Assembly: GCF_008086115.1 (NCBI RefSeq)
Contig: NZ_VSIY01000009.1
Location: forward strand, 62,001-126,000
Reading direction: 5' to 3'
Length of the DNA stretch: 64,000 nt
DNA from: Maritimibacter fusiformis
GTDB lineage: Bacteria > Pseudomonadota > Alphaproteobacteria > Rhodobacterales > Rhodobacteraceae
Part shown: piece by piece, positions 38,301-45,692 of the stretch
Position numbering within the stretch: position 1 is the stretch's first letter
How the letters are laid out: each line of letters starts with the position of its first letter
The notes under the pieces: model-generated
The model's input: the letters and a program-made list of their open reading frames with translations, nothing else
Databases searched by the model: none
What the model was told of the DNA's origin: nothing
Program-made: the position numbers and the translations under genes

Positions 38301-38764
38301 CCTACGGCCCGGTGCGCAGCCTGCCGACCCGGACGTTCTTTTACGGCATGGAACCGGGCGAGGAGATCACCGCCGAGATCGACCCCGGCAAGACCCTGGA
38401 AATCCGCCTGCAGGCGATCAGCGAGACCAACGACGAGGGCGAGGCCAAGGTGTTTTTCGACCTCAACGGCCAGCCGCGCACCATCCGCGTGCCCGACCGC
38501 AAGGTGCAGGCGACCCGCGCGGCGCATCCCAAGGCCGAGGCGGGCAATCCGGCGCATGTCGGCGCACCGATGCCCGGCGTGGTGGCGACCGTGGCGGCCA
38601 AGGCGGGGGCGGCGGTGAAGAAGGGCGAGCTCTTGCTGACCATCGAGGCGATGAAGATGGAAACCGGCATCAACGCCGAGCGCGACGCGGTGGTGAAGGC
38701 CGTGCATGTGACCCCGGGCGCGCAGATCGACGCCAAGGACCTGCTGGTCGAATTCGAGGCGTGA
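35321..38764 (+). CDS. pyc: Pyruvate carboxylase
   Basis: A 1147-residue single-chain enzyme making oxaloacetate from pyruvate, bicarbonate and ATP. Order: biotin carboxylase (KILVANRGEIAIRIL to ~450, with KASWGGGGRGMR), carboxyltransferase (DTTMRDGHQSLLATRMR from ~540), and the biotin carrier at the C terminus with biotinyl Lys1112 in EAMKMETG. ATG 35321 follows GGGGAGAAG. Full length, no defects seen. Confidence 0.97.
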   Translation: MPEFQKILVANRGEIAIRILRAANEMGKRTVAVYAEEDKLGLHRFKADEAYRIGEGLGPVAAYLSIPEIIRVAKESGADAIHPGYGLLSENPDFVDACDEAGIAFIGPSAATMRKLGDKASARRVAIEAGVPVIPATEVLGDDMDAIRAEAAKIGYPLMLKASWGGGGRGMRPINSEDELEEKVREGRREAEAAFGNGEGYLEKMITRARHVEVQILGDTQGNIYHLWERDCSVQRRNQKVVERAPAPYLSDAQREEICNLGRKICEHVNYTCAGTVEFLMDMETGKFYFIEVNPRVQVEHTVTEEVTGIDIVRAQILITEGKSLTEATGVASQYDVKLHGHALQCRITTEDPQNNFIPDYGRLTAYRTATGMGIRLDGGTAYPGSVITRFYDSLLVKVTAHGQTPQQAIARMDRALREFRIRGVSTNIAFVTNLLRHPTFLNNEYSTRFIDETPELFDFPEQRDRATKILTYIADISVNGHPETLGRVTPKSDLKPPRCPELRSETPPPGTRQLLDEKGPKAVADWMKAQRQVLVTDTTMRDGHQSLLATRMRSIDMIRIARAYGANLPQLFSVECWGGATFDVAYRFLQECPWQRLRDIRAQMPNIMTQMLLRASNGVGYTNYPDNVVQSFVAQAAKSGVDVFRVFDSLNWVENMRVAMDAVIEAEKVCEGTICYTGDVLDPDRAKYDIKYYVGMARELEAAGAHVLGLKDMAGLMKPPAARALIAALKDAVGLPIHFHTHDTSGIAAASVLAAVEAGVDAVDAAMDAFSGATSQPCLGSIVAALAHTDRDTGLDIAAIREISNYWEAVRGQYAAFEAGLQAPASEVYLHEMPGGQFTNLKAQARSLGLEERWHEVAQAYADVNLMFGDIVKVTPSSKVVGDMALMMVSQNLTRAQVEDPKVDVSFPDSVIDMLSGNLGQPPGGFPDGIVKKVLKGKKPSTERPGKKLAPVDLNAVRAEAEAKLEVKLDDEDLNGYLMYPKVFSDYAERHKTYGPVRSLPTRTFFYGMEPGEEITAEIDPGKTLEIRLQAISETNDEGEAKVFFDLNGQPRTIRVPDRKVQATRAAHPKAEAGNPAHVGAPMPGVVATVAAKAGAAVKKGELLLTIEAMKMETGINAERDAVVKAVHVTPGAQIDAKDLLVEFEA

Positions 38765-38828
38765 GGCGCGAACGGGGCACGCGCGTCGCGCGGGCGTAGT
38801 GCCGCCTTGATGAAGCGGCGTGCCCCGA

Positions 38829-39962
38829 TCAGCGCCGGTAGGCGCGCAGGTAGTGGCGTTCGAACATCCGCTTGGCCCAGTGCATCACCCGCATCTTCGG
38901 CAGGAACAGCGTGATGCGGCGGTTGCGGAACACGAGGATGCCCTTGTCGATGGTGTCGACGATGCAAACCAGCTCGGCCTTGAAGTCGTGGCTGGGCGCG
39001 CGTCCGACGATCTCGTCGGCGATGTTGGCCACCGCCGCCTCGGCTTGCAGGTCGGCCTGGTGGGCCTGTTTCGCCAGCCAATCGGGGCCGGGATAGGAGC
39101 CGGTGTCGCCGACCACGTAGGTCTGGCCCCAGCCCTCGACCCGGCATTTGGCATCGGCCTTGACGAAGCCGCCTTCCGAGCGCGGCAGGTCGGTGGCATC
39201 TAGCCAGTCGGGGCCGGTCATGCCGGGCATGAACAGGACCAGATCGGCGGGGATTTCCTCAGCCTCGGTGACGATGCGGTCGGCCTCGATCCGTTTCGGC
39301 TTGGCCCCGATATGCACGTCGATGCCGCGCCGCTTCATCTCGGCCAGAAGCCCGTCGACCGCCTTGTCGCCCAGCCGGTTGCCGGGCCGGGCGGCGCCGT
39401 TGAAGAACACCAGTCGGAAGGCATCGCGCCGGCCCTGACGCCGGAGCAGCGTGTCGATGCCGAACAGGAATTCGAACATCGGCCCGCCGCGCACCGCCTT
39501 GGGTTCCTTCTCGTTGGTGCCGAAGCCCACCGCGATGGTGCCACCGGTCATGGCCGCGATCCGGTCGTGCACCGCCTGCCCCATCGCCGTCCCCTCGCAG
39601 GGGATGATCGCGTGTTCGGCAAGGCCGGGCAGTTTCTTGATGTAGCGCCCGCCAGTGGCGATGATCAGGTAGTCGTTCTCCAGCGTGCCGCTGTCGGTCT
39701 CGACCTTGCGCCCGCCATCGGTCACGCCGACCACCCGCCCCTGGTGCCAGGTGACGCCTTCGCGGGCGAAAAAGCCGCCGAGGTCGATGTCGATGTCAGA
39801 GCCACGCCGCAGCCCCGAGGGCATCCAGATCAGCGAGGGCAGATAGGTCAGGTGGTCGGTCGGAGACACCACGGTGATCTTGGCGTCGATGCCAAGCTTG
39901 CGTATCCGGCGCACCGCTGTGAGCGCGCCGAAGCCCGCACCCAGGATCATGATGTGCGGCAT
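38829..39962 (-). CDS. FAD/NAD(P)-dependent oxidoreductase, sulfide:quinone reductase-like
   Basis: A 377-residue two-dinucleotide-fold flavoprotein: N-terminal MPHIMILGAGFGALTAVRRI, the DYLIIATGGR strand, and a C-terminal QTYVVGDTG FAD site. The arrangement resembles SQR or NDH-2 relatives and it ends in an amphipathic basic tail (MHWAKRMFERHYLRAYRR) that could touch the membrane. Only three cysteines are visible, so true sulfide oxidation is unproven. ATG 39962 has GGGAGGG upstream. Confidence 0.82.
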   Translation of the reverse strand: MPHIMILGAGFGALTAVRRIRKLGIDAKITVVSPTDHLTYLPSLIWMPSGLRRGSDIDIDLGGFFAREGVTWHQGRVVGVTDGGRKVETDSGTLENDYLIIATGGRYIKKLPGLAEHAIIPCEGTAMGQAVHDRIAAMTGGTIAVGFGTNEKEPKAVRGGPMFEFLFGIDTLLRRQGRRDAFRLVFFNGAARPGNRLGDKAVDGLLAEMKRRGIDVHIGAKPKRIEADRIVTEAEEIPADLVLFMPGMTGPDWLDATDLPRSEGGFVKADAKCRVEGWGQTYVVGDTGSYPGPDWLAKQAHQADLQAEAAVANIADEIVGRAPSHDFKAELVCIVDTIDKGILVFRNRRITLFLPKMRVMHWAKRMFERHYLRAYRR

Positions 39963-40119
39963 TGGAACCCTCCCCTGGCTCACGGCGCCGATGAAGCGTC
40001 GAATGTCATTGCCTGCTCCGGATGTAGGCGCTCATCGGCGGATTGCACTGCGGCAGGTTGACCACGGGCATTTGCGGCGACGGGGCACGAAATTTTCGCC
40101 CGGCCCGCCAATTTTCCCC

Positions 40120-40148
40120 TTGCAGCCCGCGGCGGTATCTCCTATCTC
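40120..40148 (+). promoter_or_regulatory. Promoter of tRNA-Gly
   Basis: TTGCAG (40120-40125) and TATCTC (40143-40148) with a 17-base spacer place the transcription start about ten bases before the tRNA. Confidence 0.65.
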
Positions 40149-40164
40149 CGCCTCACCCAAGGAC

Positions 40165-40239
40165 GCGGGCGTAGCTCAGGGGTAGAGCATAACCTTGCCA
40201 AGGTTAGGGTCGTGAGTTCGAATCTCATCGCCCGCTCCA
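40165..40239 (+). tRNA. tRNA-Gly (anticodon GCC)
   Basis: A complete cloverleaf: acceptor GCGGGCG pairing with CGCCCGC, D-arm with AGCTCAGGGGTAGAGC, anticodon stem TAACC/GGTTA around loop TTGCCAA, and GTTCGAATC in the T-loop. CCA is encoded. Its 3' half is the insertion target of the adjoining element, which restores the gene. Confidence 0.97.
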
Positions 40240-40245
40240 TTTGGG
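40195..40245 (+). repeat. Attachment site repeat, left copy (within tRNA-Gly)
   Basis: A 51-bp sequence identical to 45693-45743. It starts in the anticodon loop (TTGCCAAGG), runs through the tRNA 3' end and ends with TTTGGG just after CCA. It is the left junction of the element. Confidence 0.93.
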
Positions 40246-40307
40246 TACTTCAAAAACAATGACTTGCAGAGCTGTGGGTAACACAAAACCCTCAGATTCT
40301 CAACGCT

Positions 40308-40339
40308 CGTTCACACCTCTGCCCTGTGAATTGTGAACG
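40308..40339. repeat. Inverted repeat CGTTCACA/TGTGAACG inside the element
   Basis: CGTTCACA (40308-40315) and TGTGAACG (40332-40339) are perfect complements, with another TGTGAA between them at 40325. The same core GTTCAC/GTGAAC recurs at 41478-41499, so one protein may bind both places. Confidence 0.6.
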
Positions 40340-40414
40340 TTGCGCTTGCAGCGATCATGCCCTGCGGCACCCGATTCGGCTTGGAAAGGTGCACGAAGCA
40401 AGCTTCGGCGAAGA

Positions 40415-40445
40415 ATGCTCTACCCCTGAGCTACGCCCGCGTCCT
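40415..40445 (-). repeat. Inverted copy of the 5' half of tRNA-Gly
   Basis: These 31 bases are the exact reverse complement of 40160-40190, covering five bases of leader plus the acceptor and D-arm of the tRNA-Gly gene. The copy is not a full tRNA and lies in the element, 176 bp after it. A read-through transcript could fold back on the tRNA 5' half. Confidence 0.85.
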
Positions 40446-40678
40446 CACTCAGCCCTCGGCGGCAAGCCACCGGCGCTGGTCTATTGGCAGAGAAATGATA
40501 TCAACCAACCCGATCAGCAGGTGCAAAGAGTAGCTTAATTTACGCCAGATCCTGTCCAAGAGACGGGGAGTAGCTCACACTGAACCCTTTGCGCCATAGG
40601 CAAAGATAACCGTGGACTTCCGGGAAACGTTGTCGATAAAGTTGACTATGCTGGTCCCAAGTACGAAGAGGGAATGAG

Positions 40679-41326
40679 ATGTGGGGTAAACGAAAGATGC
40701 CCGCCGAGGATTTTTGGGTTGGGACACTCGGGGAAATTCTTTCCTCAAACGAAGGTGCGGAAAACTTCGAGACGGATATTTTTTTCATTTTGTTTCCAGC
40801 TACAGCGGTCAAGGCAGAGGCTGGCAAACGGCACTACCTAGCCAAACAGAACATTACCGACGAACAGTTCCTGCAATTCAAACGGGTCGCCGCTCTTCAA
40901 GCTGTTTGCTCATTGGCATACACTCAAAGCCCAAATGATTTCGCCAGATTCCATTCAATATGCGACGTTAGTAGCATGTCGAGCCAGTTCGTCGACGATC
41001 TTCAAGAACACGGATTGGACTGTGTATCTTTGGTAGAGACATGCACCCATGCTACATTGGCTCAAAGTACACGCAGAATTCCAGATTGGGCACTACAGGG
41101 GAGTGATGTTTTTGGTCCGATCCATGCGATTGAGGGATCTAGACGCCCCCTTTTCGAACAAGCCAACGTTTCAACCAACTTCCTAATGGACTATTTCGCG
41201 CAGGATGAGGAATTGTTGTCTTGCTTTGAGACGTCACCATCAGATGCCAGGGATCAATTCTGTATGTTTTTGGCCAAAGTCGAGCGACTCCAAGCCTTTA
41301 TGAAACGAAAATATCGGATAGTCTGA
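40679..41326 (+). CDS. Unassigned 215-residue element protein
   Basis: I do not recognise this protein. It appears soluble, mixed helical, slightly acidic, with no signal peptide, membrane helix or known catalytic motif; cysteines are scattered. GAGGGAATGAG precedes ATG 40679, and GC is low. It is the first gene of the element after the tRNA. The 5' gap (40246-40678) has only repeats. Coding status is judged from length, ribosome-binding site and balanced composition. Confidence 0.7.
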   Translation: MWGKRKMPAEDFWVGTLGEILSSNEGAENFETDIFFILFPATAVKAEAGKRHYLAKQNITDEQFLQFKRVAALQAVCSLAYTQSPNDFARFHSICDVSSMSSQFVDDLQEHGLDCVSLVETCTHATLAQSTRRIPDWALQGSDVFGPIHAIEGSRRPLFEQANVSTNFLMDYFAQDEELLSCFETSPSDARDQFCMFLAKVERLQAFMKRKYRIV

Positions 41327-41832
41327 AATTCTTGCAGCCTCCCTTCGCCAGTTGGACCATCTTTCCCGTTAGGAAGACCTTGAGCCATTTCAGTGAACGG
41401 TAGTCCGATGATAACCGTCATCACTTCACCTCCCGAGTTTTTCGCTGCTTTCCGTTCGTCACATCCATTCCAGACATGTTCACGTGTCCAAGTGTGAACG
41501 GCTGGAATGGAAATCGCGATAGTATAACCGTTTCAACACCTTACATCACACGACCCCCACCTTGTGGAGGTAGATGTCAGGCACTCTCGCCAGGACTCCC
41601 ACCGATGGGGTATCTGAGTCATGCGGCGGTTCGGACGAACGATGTGTTCTGCACAGGAACATTGCGGCAAAGCGAGGGGTACCCCGGGGGGATAGGGGGG
41701 CCTTCATGTTCTAGAATGACACCTTCAAATTTTCTCGGCAAAATTTTCAAGATGTCCTGCGCCCGGTTGGCAGCAATCGAAGAGCTTGTTGCTTAGCTGG
41801 CCTCAATGCCACCGAGATGCTATGGAGTGGGT
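41327..41832. other. Structured non-coding gap in the element
   Basis: About 500 bp with no gene I trust. An open frame at 41476-41796 has an unnatural composition. The gap holds the large inverted repeat at 41465-41510, an AGTGAACG at 41391, and G-runs near 41680-41700. Confidence 0.45.
41465..41510. repeat. Large two-part inverted repeat in the element
   Basis: CCATTCCAG (41465-41473) pairs with CTGGAATGG (41502-41510), and inside it GTTCAC (41478-41483) pairs with GTGAAC (41494-41499). The nested stem-internal loop-stem form, together with the core shared with 40308-40339, suggests a recognition site, origin or oriT-like hairpin. No T-run follows, so a terminator is less likely. Confidence 0.6.
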
Positions 41833-42378
41833 ATGAAGCCTTTGGCAGTTTCACTTTTGGTAACAGCCTTGCTAGCACTCCCTGCTGAGGGAGAGCCTAT
41901 GGTCGACCGAATTCTTGCAGAGTATCGAGCACAGTGCATTGCCACAGCCGAAGCGCGATTGGATTTCATGCAAGACAAAGCGCCTGACGGTCCAATTGAC
42001 CTCACTGTAGATCCGGTATCTGTGTATGAACTTGACCTCGGTTCACATGGAACAAAAGCCACCGTAGTGTTCGCCAACTTCAGTTGTACCGGTATAGGCA
42101 CACCCTGGTGTGGTTCGGGAGGATGTAACACCCACATCATCGTGGAGGGCAAAGTCTTCGATCACTTTGGGTACCGGCCTCTTATCGCAGAGACAGCCGA
42201 CCTTGGTGCCTTCCTGCTGCTTCCAGCGCAAGGGTCTGCATGCGAGAACACCGGCGGATCGTCCCCCTACACCGCTGCACCTTGTCTCAGGACTGCAGTC
42301 TGGGATGACAAAATCAAGGAGTTTTGGACTTCTGGTGACTACCTTCGAAGTTCCGATAGTTTCACAGGGACAGAATAG
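41833..42378 (+). CDS. Predicted secreted protein of unknown function
   Basis: A 181-residue protein with a typical signal peptide (MKPLAVSLLVTALLALPAEG) when started at ATG 41833; the in-frame start at 41806 would add a non-typical leader. The mature part has six or more cysteines, mostly in the last two thirds (FSCTGIGTPWCGSGGCN; CENTGG; CLRTAV), so disulfides in the periplasm are likely. I do not recognise the family. Codon use is foreign to the flanks. Confidence 0.75.
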   Translation: MKPLAVSLLVTALLALPAEGEPMVDRILAEYRAQCIATAEARLDFMQDKAPDGPIDLTVDPVSVYELDLGSHGTKATVVFANFSCTGIGTPWCGSGGCNTHIIVEGKVFDHFGYRPLIAETADLGAFLLLPAQGSACENTGGSSPYTAAPCLRTAVWDDKIKEFWTSGDYLRSSDSFTGTE

Positions 42379-42423
42379 GCGATAATATCAATGCGGAAAA
42401 CGTAGTCGAGGGAGCGTGGCGGC

Positions 42424-42684
42424 ATGTCGAACGGTAATCGAGTCATCTTGGCTGGTGCCATTGCAATATGTGCAGCGCTTTTCATGATCCGACGCTTCGG
42501 GCATTGGCCCTTGGATATCGTTGATTTCCTGTTTTTTCTGCCGCAGCTAGTACTTGTCGCGGGCATATTCTACGTACTCCTCCTTTTCATATTCAGGGCA
42601 GACGACAACCCTGAAAATATTGGCTCATCCTGGCCAGACGACCACCGCTCAAATAAGCCTTGGGATGAGTCCAACGAGTTATGA
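42424..42684 (+). CDS. Small two-helix membrane protein, unknown
   Basis: An 86-residue protein with hydrophobic helices at about 7-23 and 35-57 and a polar acidic tail (DDNPENIGSSWPDDHRSNKPWDESNEL). Starts 45 bases after the secreted protein in the same direction, so the pair may be coexpressed. Family not recognised. Confidence 0.6.
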   Translation: MSNGNRVILAGAIAICAALFMIRRFGHWPLDIVDFLFFLPQLVLVAGIFYVLLLFIFRADDNPENIGSSWPDDHRSNKPWDESNEL

Positions 42685-43164
42685 CTCGAGTGGCGGGGAC
42701 TCGCTTTCCTGAAGGCCCCAAATACCGCCAGCACTGTAAAGGAGCTTTTGTCCTTGGTCTCAGACCACCCACACGGGCGAACAGGAAAGCGATCAGAGAC
42801 ACAGCAGCAATGCAATGGGAGTCCAGAGGAGGCGCCTAGGGGCGCTCTTCCGTTTGACTGCCCAAATTCTTTTCTTTTTTAATATCAAAGACTTTCACAA
42901 TCACTACGTATCTCACAGATATCGGGACAACGAGCTTTGGGTTCCCCGTATCAATTTGGCGACCTCCGATGCACTTAAGGCTGGAAACTGCCTCACCCAC
43001 TTACAGGGTTTAACTGGACTCACACTATCTCACTGTTGCGGAGTTGTACGATAGGGGGAGTGAGCACCATAAACAGCCAATGGCTACTACGCTCCCCCTA
43101 CCGTGTGTCAATTGCATGTTGGGTTGGTATTACCCTATTAACAATTTACCTTAGAATCTCTAGA
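42685..43164. other. Gap between the convergent halves of the element
   Basis: 480 bp without a convincing gene; the open frame at 42815-43054 has no ribosome-binding site and an unnatural composition. The stretch holds the hairpin at 43052-43100. Confidence 0.4.
43052..43100. repeat. Inverted repeat TAGGGGGAG/CTCCCCCTA with an inner hairpin
   Basis: TAGGGGGAG (43052-43060) and CTCCCCCTA (43092-43100) are perfect complements; between them AGCCAATGGCT can form a small stem. It lies between convergent genes, so it could act as a terminator or as a structured DNA site of the element. Confidence 0.55.
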
Positions 43165-44325
43165 TTATTTGAGGCTTTCCGGCCTAGGAAGCACAGTCTC
43201 ATTTGAAGGCAGTGCCGCATGGCCAACACGAAGATCAGACACCCTACCCTTCCCGTAGTTCCAGTCCTCCAAGAAACCATGAGAAAGTGCAACTTCCACA
43301 TTTCGACTTACAAAGGACTTGTCTCGTCCGATATGTTGAGCCACGTCTTTTTGAGAAATGCCCGAGCAGACCAGTGCCGATTCTGTTCGAGCCAGTTCTT
43401 CAACGGCCCGGACTACGTCCACAACGCCTTGAGGAACGGTCGCTTCTATTCCTTCGGACAGCGGCCTAGCCACTAGATCGAACACATGTGCATAGTCCTC
43501 AATTGTCGCTATGTAAGCGCCGTTATCTGCTCGTTCTCGGTTTGACCGGTGCAGGCGTGCGCTCGTCTCAATTAGTTTGAGAACCTGTTCAAAGTCGCGT
43601 CTGATACGAAGGTGTGTCACAGGAACCGCATCAGCTAGGTCTTCAGCAAAGGGGATTATCACATCAACCTTTCGAGACAGCGCCTGGGCCGAAAAGTTCT
43701 TCCATGCCTCGAGTACGTCTTCAGACAACTTAGGTTTCCTTGCGCTAGCTTGTGTTCTGAGAATTGCCCTAGCTTGTTCAGGATCATCAGAGAAATTGAA
43801 ACAGAACATTCGACTTGCGTCTTCTGGATGCAGTGACGCTGCTGTTGTGGTCATCATGACCCCCGTGGGGCCTTCTCGCCGCAAATGCTTCCCACCAAGT
43901 TCCCCGTCCACAGAGTCAACGGTGACATAGTTCAACTCGCCTTCGGTGAGCAGTTGGCGCAAGAGTGTTCTCCCTTCGCCTTTTGCCATTCCTGCAGCTT
44001 CTTGGATCACAAGAAACCGGTGCTTTAGGTCCAGTGGGCTATAGACCAAAGCCTTTTCCGACATCGCGTGGATAGTCTCATACCAGTCGTCTGGTACAAA
44101 TTTTTGCGCCGCCTTGAGAGCGAACGACTTGCCCGCCCCCGATGGCCCCAATACAGCCACGGAAACTGGCCGTTCAAAGTCCTTCGTGTGGAATGCAAGC
44201 CAAAGCAGCCTCGGTAGGGACGTATCCCCAACGAACCCTGACAAGCGCAAAGCCTGATCGAGTTCAGCAAAGATGTTCTTTCGCCTATGGAGCGGAAGGC
44301 TCCCGTTTTTGTTTTCAAAATTCAT
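43165..44325 (-). CDS. P-loop ATPase with a C-terminal winged-helix-like region
   Basis: A 386-residue protein. A Walker A loop LGPSGAGKS lies near residue 60, followed by HRFLVIQEAAGMAKGEGRTLLRQLLTEGELNYV, which looks like Walker B and a downstream sensor stretch, then MMTTTAASLHPEDASRMF with a possible arginine finger. The last ~80 residues (VCSGISQKDVAQHIGRDKSFVSRNVEVALSHGFLEDW) read as a helix-turn-helix. The layout recalls helicase/primase-associated or phage replication ATPases. No TOPRIM or zinc finger is present. ATG 44325 is spaced properly from AAGGAA; ATG 44331 is too close. Confidence 0.75.
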   Translation of the reverse strand: MNFENKNGSLPLHRRKNIFAELDQALRLSGFVGDTSLPRLLWLAFHTKDFERPVSVAVLGPSGAGKSFALKAAQKFVPDDWYETIHAMSEKALVYSPLDLKHRFLVIQEAAGMAKGEGRTLLRQLLTEGELNYVTVDSVDGELGGKHLRREGPTGVMMTTTAASLHPEDASRMFCFNFSDDPEQARAILRTQASARKPKLSEDVLEAWKNFSAQALSRKVDVIIPFAEDLADAVPVTHLRIRRDFEQVLKLIETSARLHRSNRERADNGAYIATIEDYAHVFDLVARPLSEGIEATVPQGVVDVVRAVEELARTESALVCSGISQKDVAQHIGRDKSFVSRNVEVALSHGFLEDWNYGKGRVSDLRVGHAALPSNETVLPRPESLK

Positions 44326-44655
44326 TATCATTTCCTTGAAAAGAACACACCAATGCCCCTGCCAGAATTAGCGGGGTGAATCGGTTCAATATGTGTCTGG
44401 AAAAAACGAGCAGCCAAATTCTTGGCGCACGTATTATAATCATATGGTGCAAAAACAAAAATTTTCAAGAGTATGATGGGAAAATTTCTTGCAAACACCT
44501 GATATTAAAAGATTCATTTTCTGTTGGCGCTCTCCGCAAGGCAGTGCCACGGCACAAAACAGATGGTACAGGAGGAATCCCCCAAAACAGATGGCGAACC
44601 AAGCGCCTTACCATTTCAGTCCAATCCATCCTCGTCCACCAAGTACCTCCCTGCA
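44326..44655. promoter_or_regulatory. AT-rich control region of the ATPase gene, between it and the integrase
   Basis: On the minus strand TATAAT (44433-44438) is an exact -10, with a weak TTTTTG 17 bases upstream. The same AT block reads TATAAT on the plus strand too (44435-44440). A 12-bp direct repeat CAAAACAGATGG occurs at 44555-44566 and 44583-44594, 28 bp apart, and could be an integrase arm or excisionase site. No gene is seen. Confidence 0.45.
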
Positions 44656-45630
44656 CTACCTCTCCGATCTTTGATCAATCAGCCCAACAACATCCCGTAC
44701 ATTCAAGTGAGTATAGCGTTGCACACTTCGGATGTCCCGATGCCCACTGACGACCATGATTTGCGCTTGGTTGAGACCCATCCTGGCCACTTCCGTGATC
44801 CGCGAATGCCTCAACTGATGAAATTTTACATCCTCCCCAAGACCCGCCTTGATACGCGCCCGCCTGAGGGCTTGTGTGACGCTGTAAGGGGCGGCGTTGA
44901 ACACCGGCAGGTCTTGCCCCTCCGCATGCGCCACACCCTCCAGTAGCTCCACAGCGCGCTTCGTGAGCGGCACGTCCCTCGACCCTTCTTTGCCCTCAAT
45001 AACGCGTAGGAAGCGGTCGTCCAAGAACACATCATTGGGAGTGAACTTCAGAATCTCACTTCGCCTCATCGCCGTCTCAAAAGCGAACTCGACAATCTTT
45101 GCCATTTGGGGAGACATCGCCCCGAGGAGCAGGTGCAATTCACGTCTGGAAATCACTCGTTCCCTGGCTTTCCCGGGCGGTGGGACCGTCAGGTATTCAC
45201 TGGGGTTGGAGAGTAGCTTCCCGGTCTCGGCATGATGTTCTCGTATGTACCAACGATAGACGCGCCGGATCATCAGAAGCTCATCTCGACAGGTCGCCTT
45301 TGAGACTTCGGCAAGCCTATATTTCTTGTACGCGTTGATGTCCTGAAGAGTAATCTTGTCCATCGGCTTATCCATGGCCGGGTACCGAGAGATCCGATCC
45401 ACACGATTGGCTGCGAGCAACTGCGATGGTTTTCCATCCAGAACCTCAATGCAGTACTTGTGGCCAGCATCTATGAAGAGCAGGTGCCCTACCCCAAGTT
45501 CCGCGTCTTTCTCCTTGGCCCATTTTTCGGCGCGACGACGGTGCACGAAGGTCTTTGAGGCATAGAGTTTGCCCTTGCTGCGAACCTGTACATTCCACTT
45601 TCCGGAGGGAAGTTTTCGAATTGTTGCCAT
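44656..45630 (-). CDS. Tyrosine-type site-specific integrase
   Basis: A 324-residue tyrosine recombinase. It begins MATIRKLPSGKWNVQVRSKG, the AP2-like arm-binding start of tRNA-targeting integrases. Catalytic parts: Arg in TAMRRSEILKF, Lys in EGKEGSRDVPL, HQLRHSR, and GHRDIRSVQRYTHL with the nucleophile Tyr. ATG 45630 is used; the longer frame to 45663 has no support. Its start lies 63 bp from the right attachment repeat. It presumably inserted the element into tRNA-Gly. Confidence 0.95.
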   Translation of the reverse strand: MATIRKLPSGKWNVQVRSKGKLYASKTFVHRRRAEKWAKEKDAELGVGHLLFIDAGHKYCIEVLDGKPSQLLAANRVDRISRYPAMDKPMDKITLQDINAYKKYRLAEVSKATCRDELLMIRRVYRWYIREHHAETGKLLSNPSEYLTVPPPGKARERVISRRELHLLLGAMSPQMAKIVEFAFETAMRRSEILKFTPNDVFLDDRFLRVIEGKEGSRDVPLTKRAVELLEGVAHAEGQDLPVFNAAPYSVTQALRRARIKAGLGEDVKFHQLRHSRITEVARMGLNQAQIMVVSGHRDIRSVQRYTHLNVRDVVGLIDQRSER

Positions 45631-45692
45631 TGTGACGTGCCTTTCCAAATGCAATCCAGTCACAAGTCATTGGCTTTATTCATTTATTGAGA

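Noticed and set aside
35279..38707. Minus-strand open frame of 1142 codons
   Set aside because: It lies fully antisense to pyc, whose product is clearly recognised; high GC makes such shadow frames.
41476..41796. 106-codon open frame in the element
   Set aside because: Covers the inverted repeat at 41465-41510, has an odd composition (Pro, Gly, Cys, Thr) and no clear ribosome-binding site.
42815..43054. 79-codon open frame in the element
   Set aside because: No ribosome-binding site and random-looking translation; ends at the 43052 hairpin.
40246..45692. Known defence system or toxin-antitoxin pair in the element
   Set aside because: No restriction, Abi, CBASS, toxin or antitoxin motif is readable; the function is left open rather than asserted.
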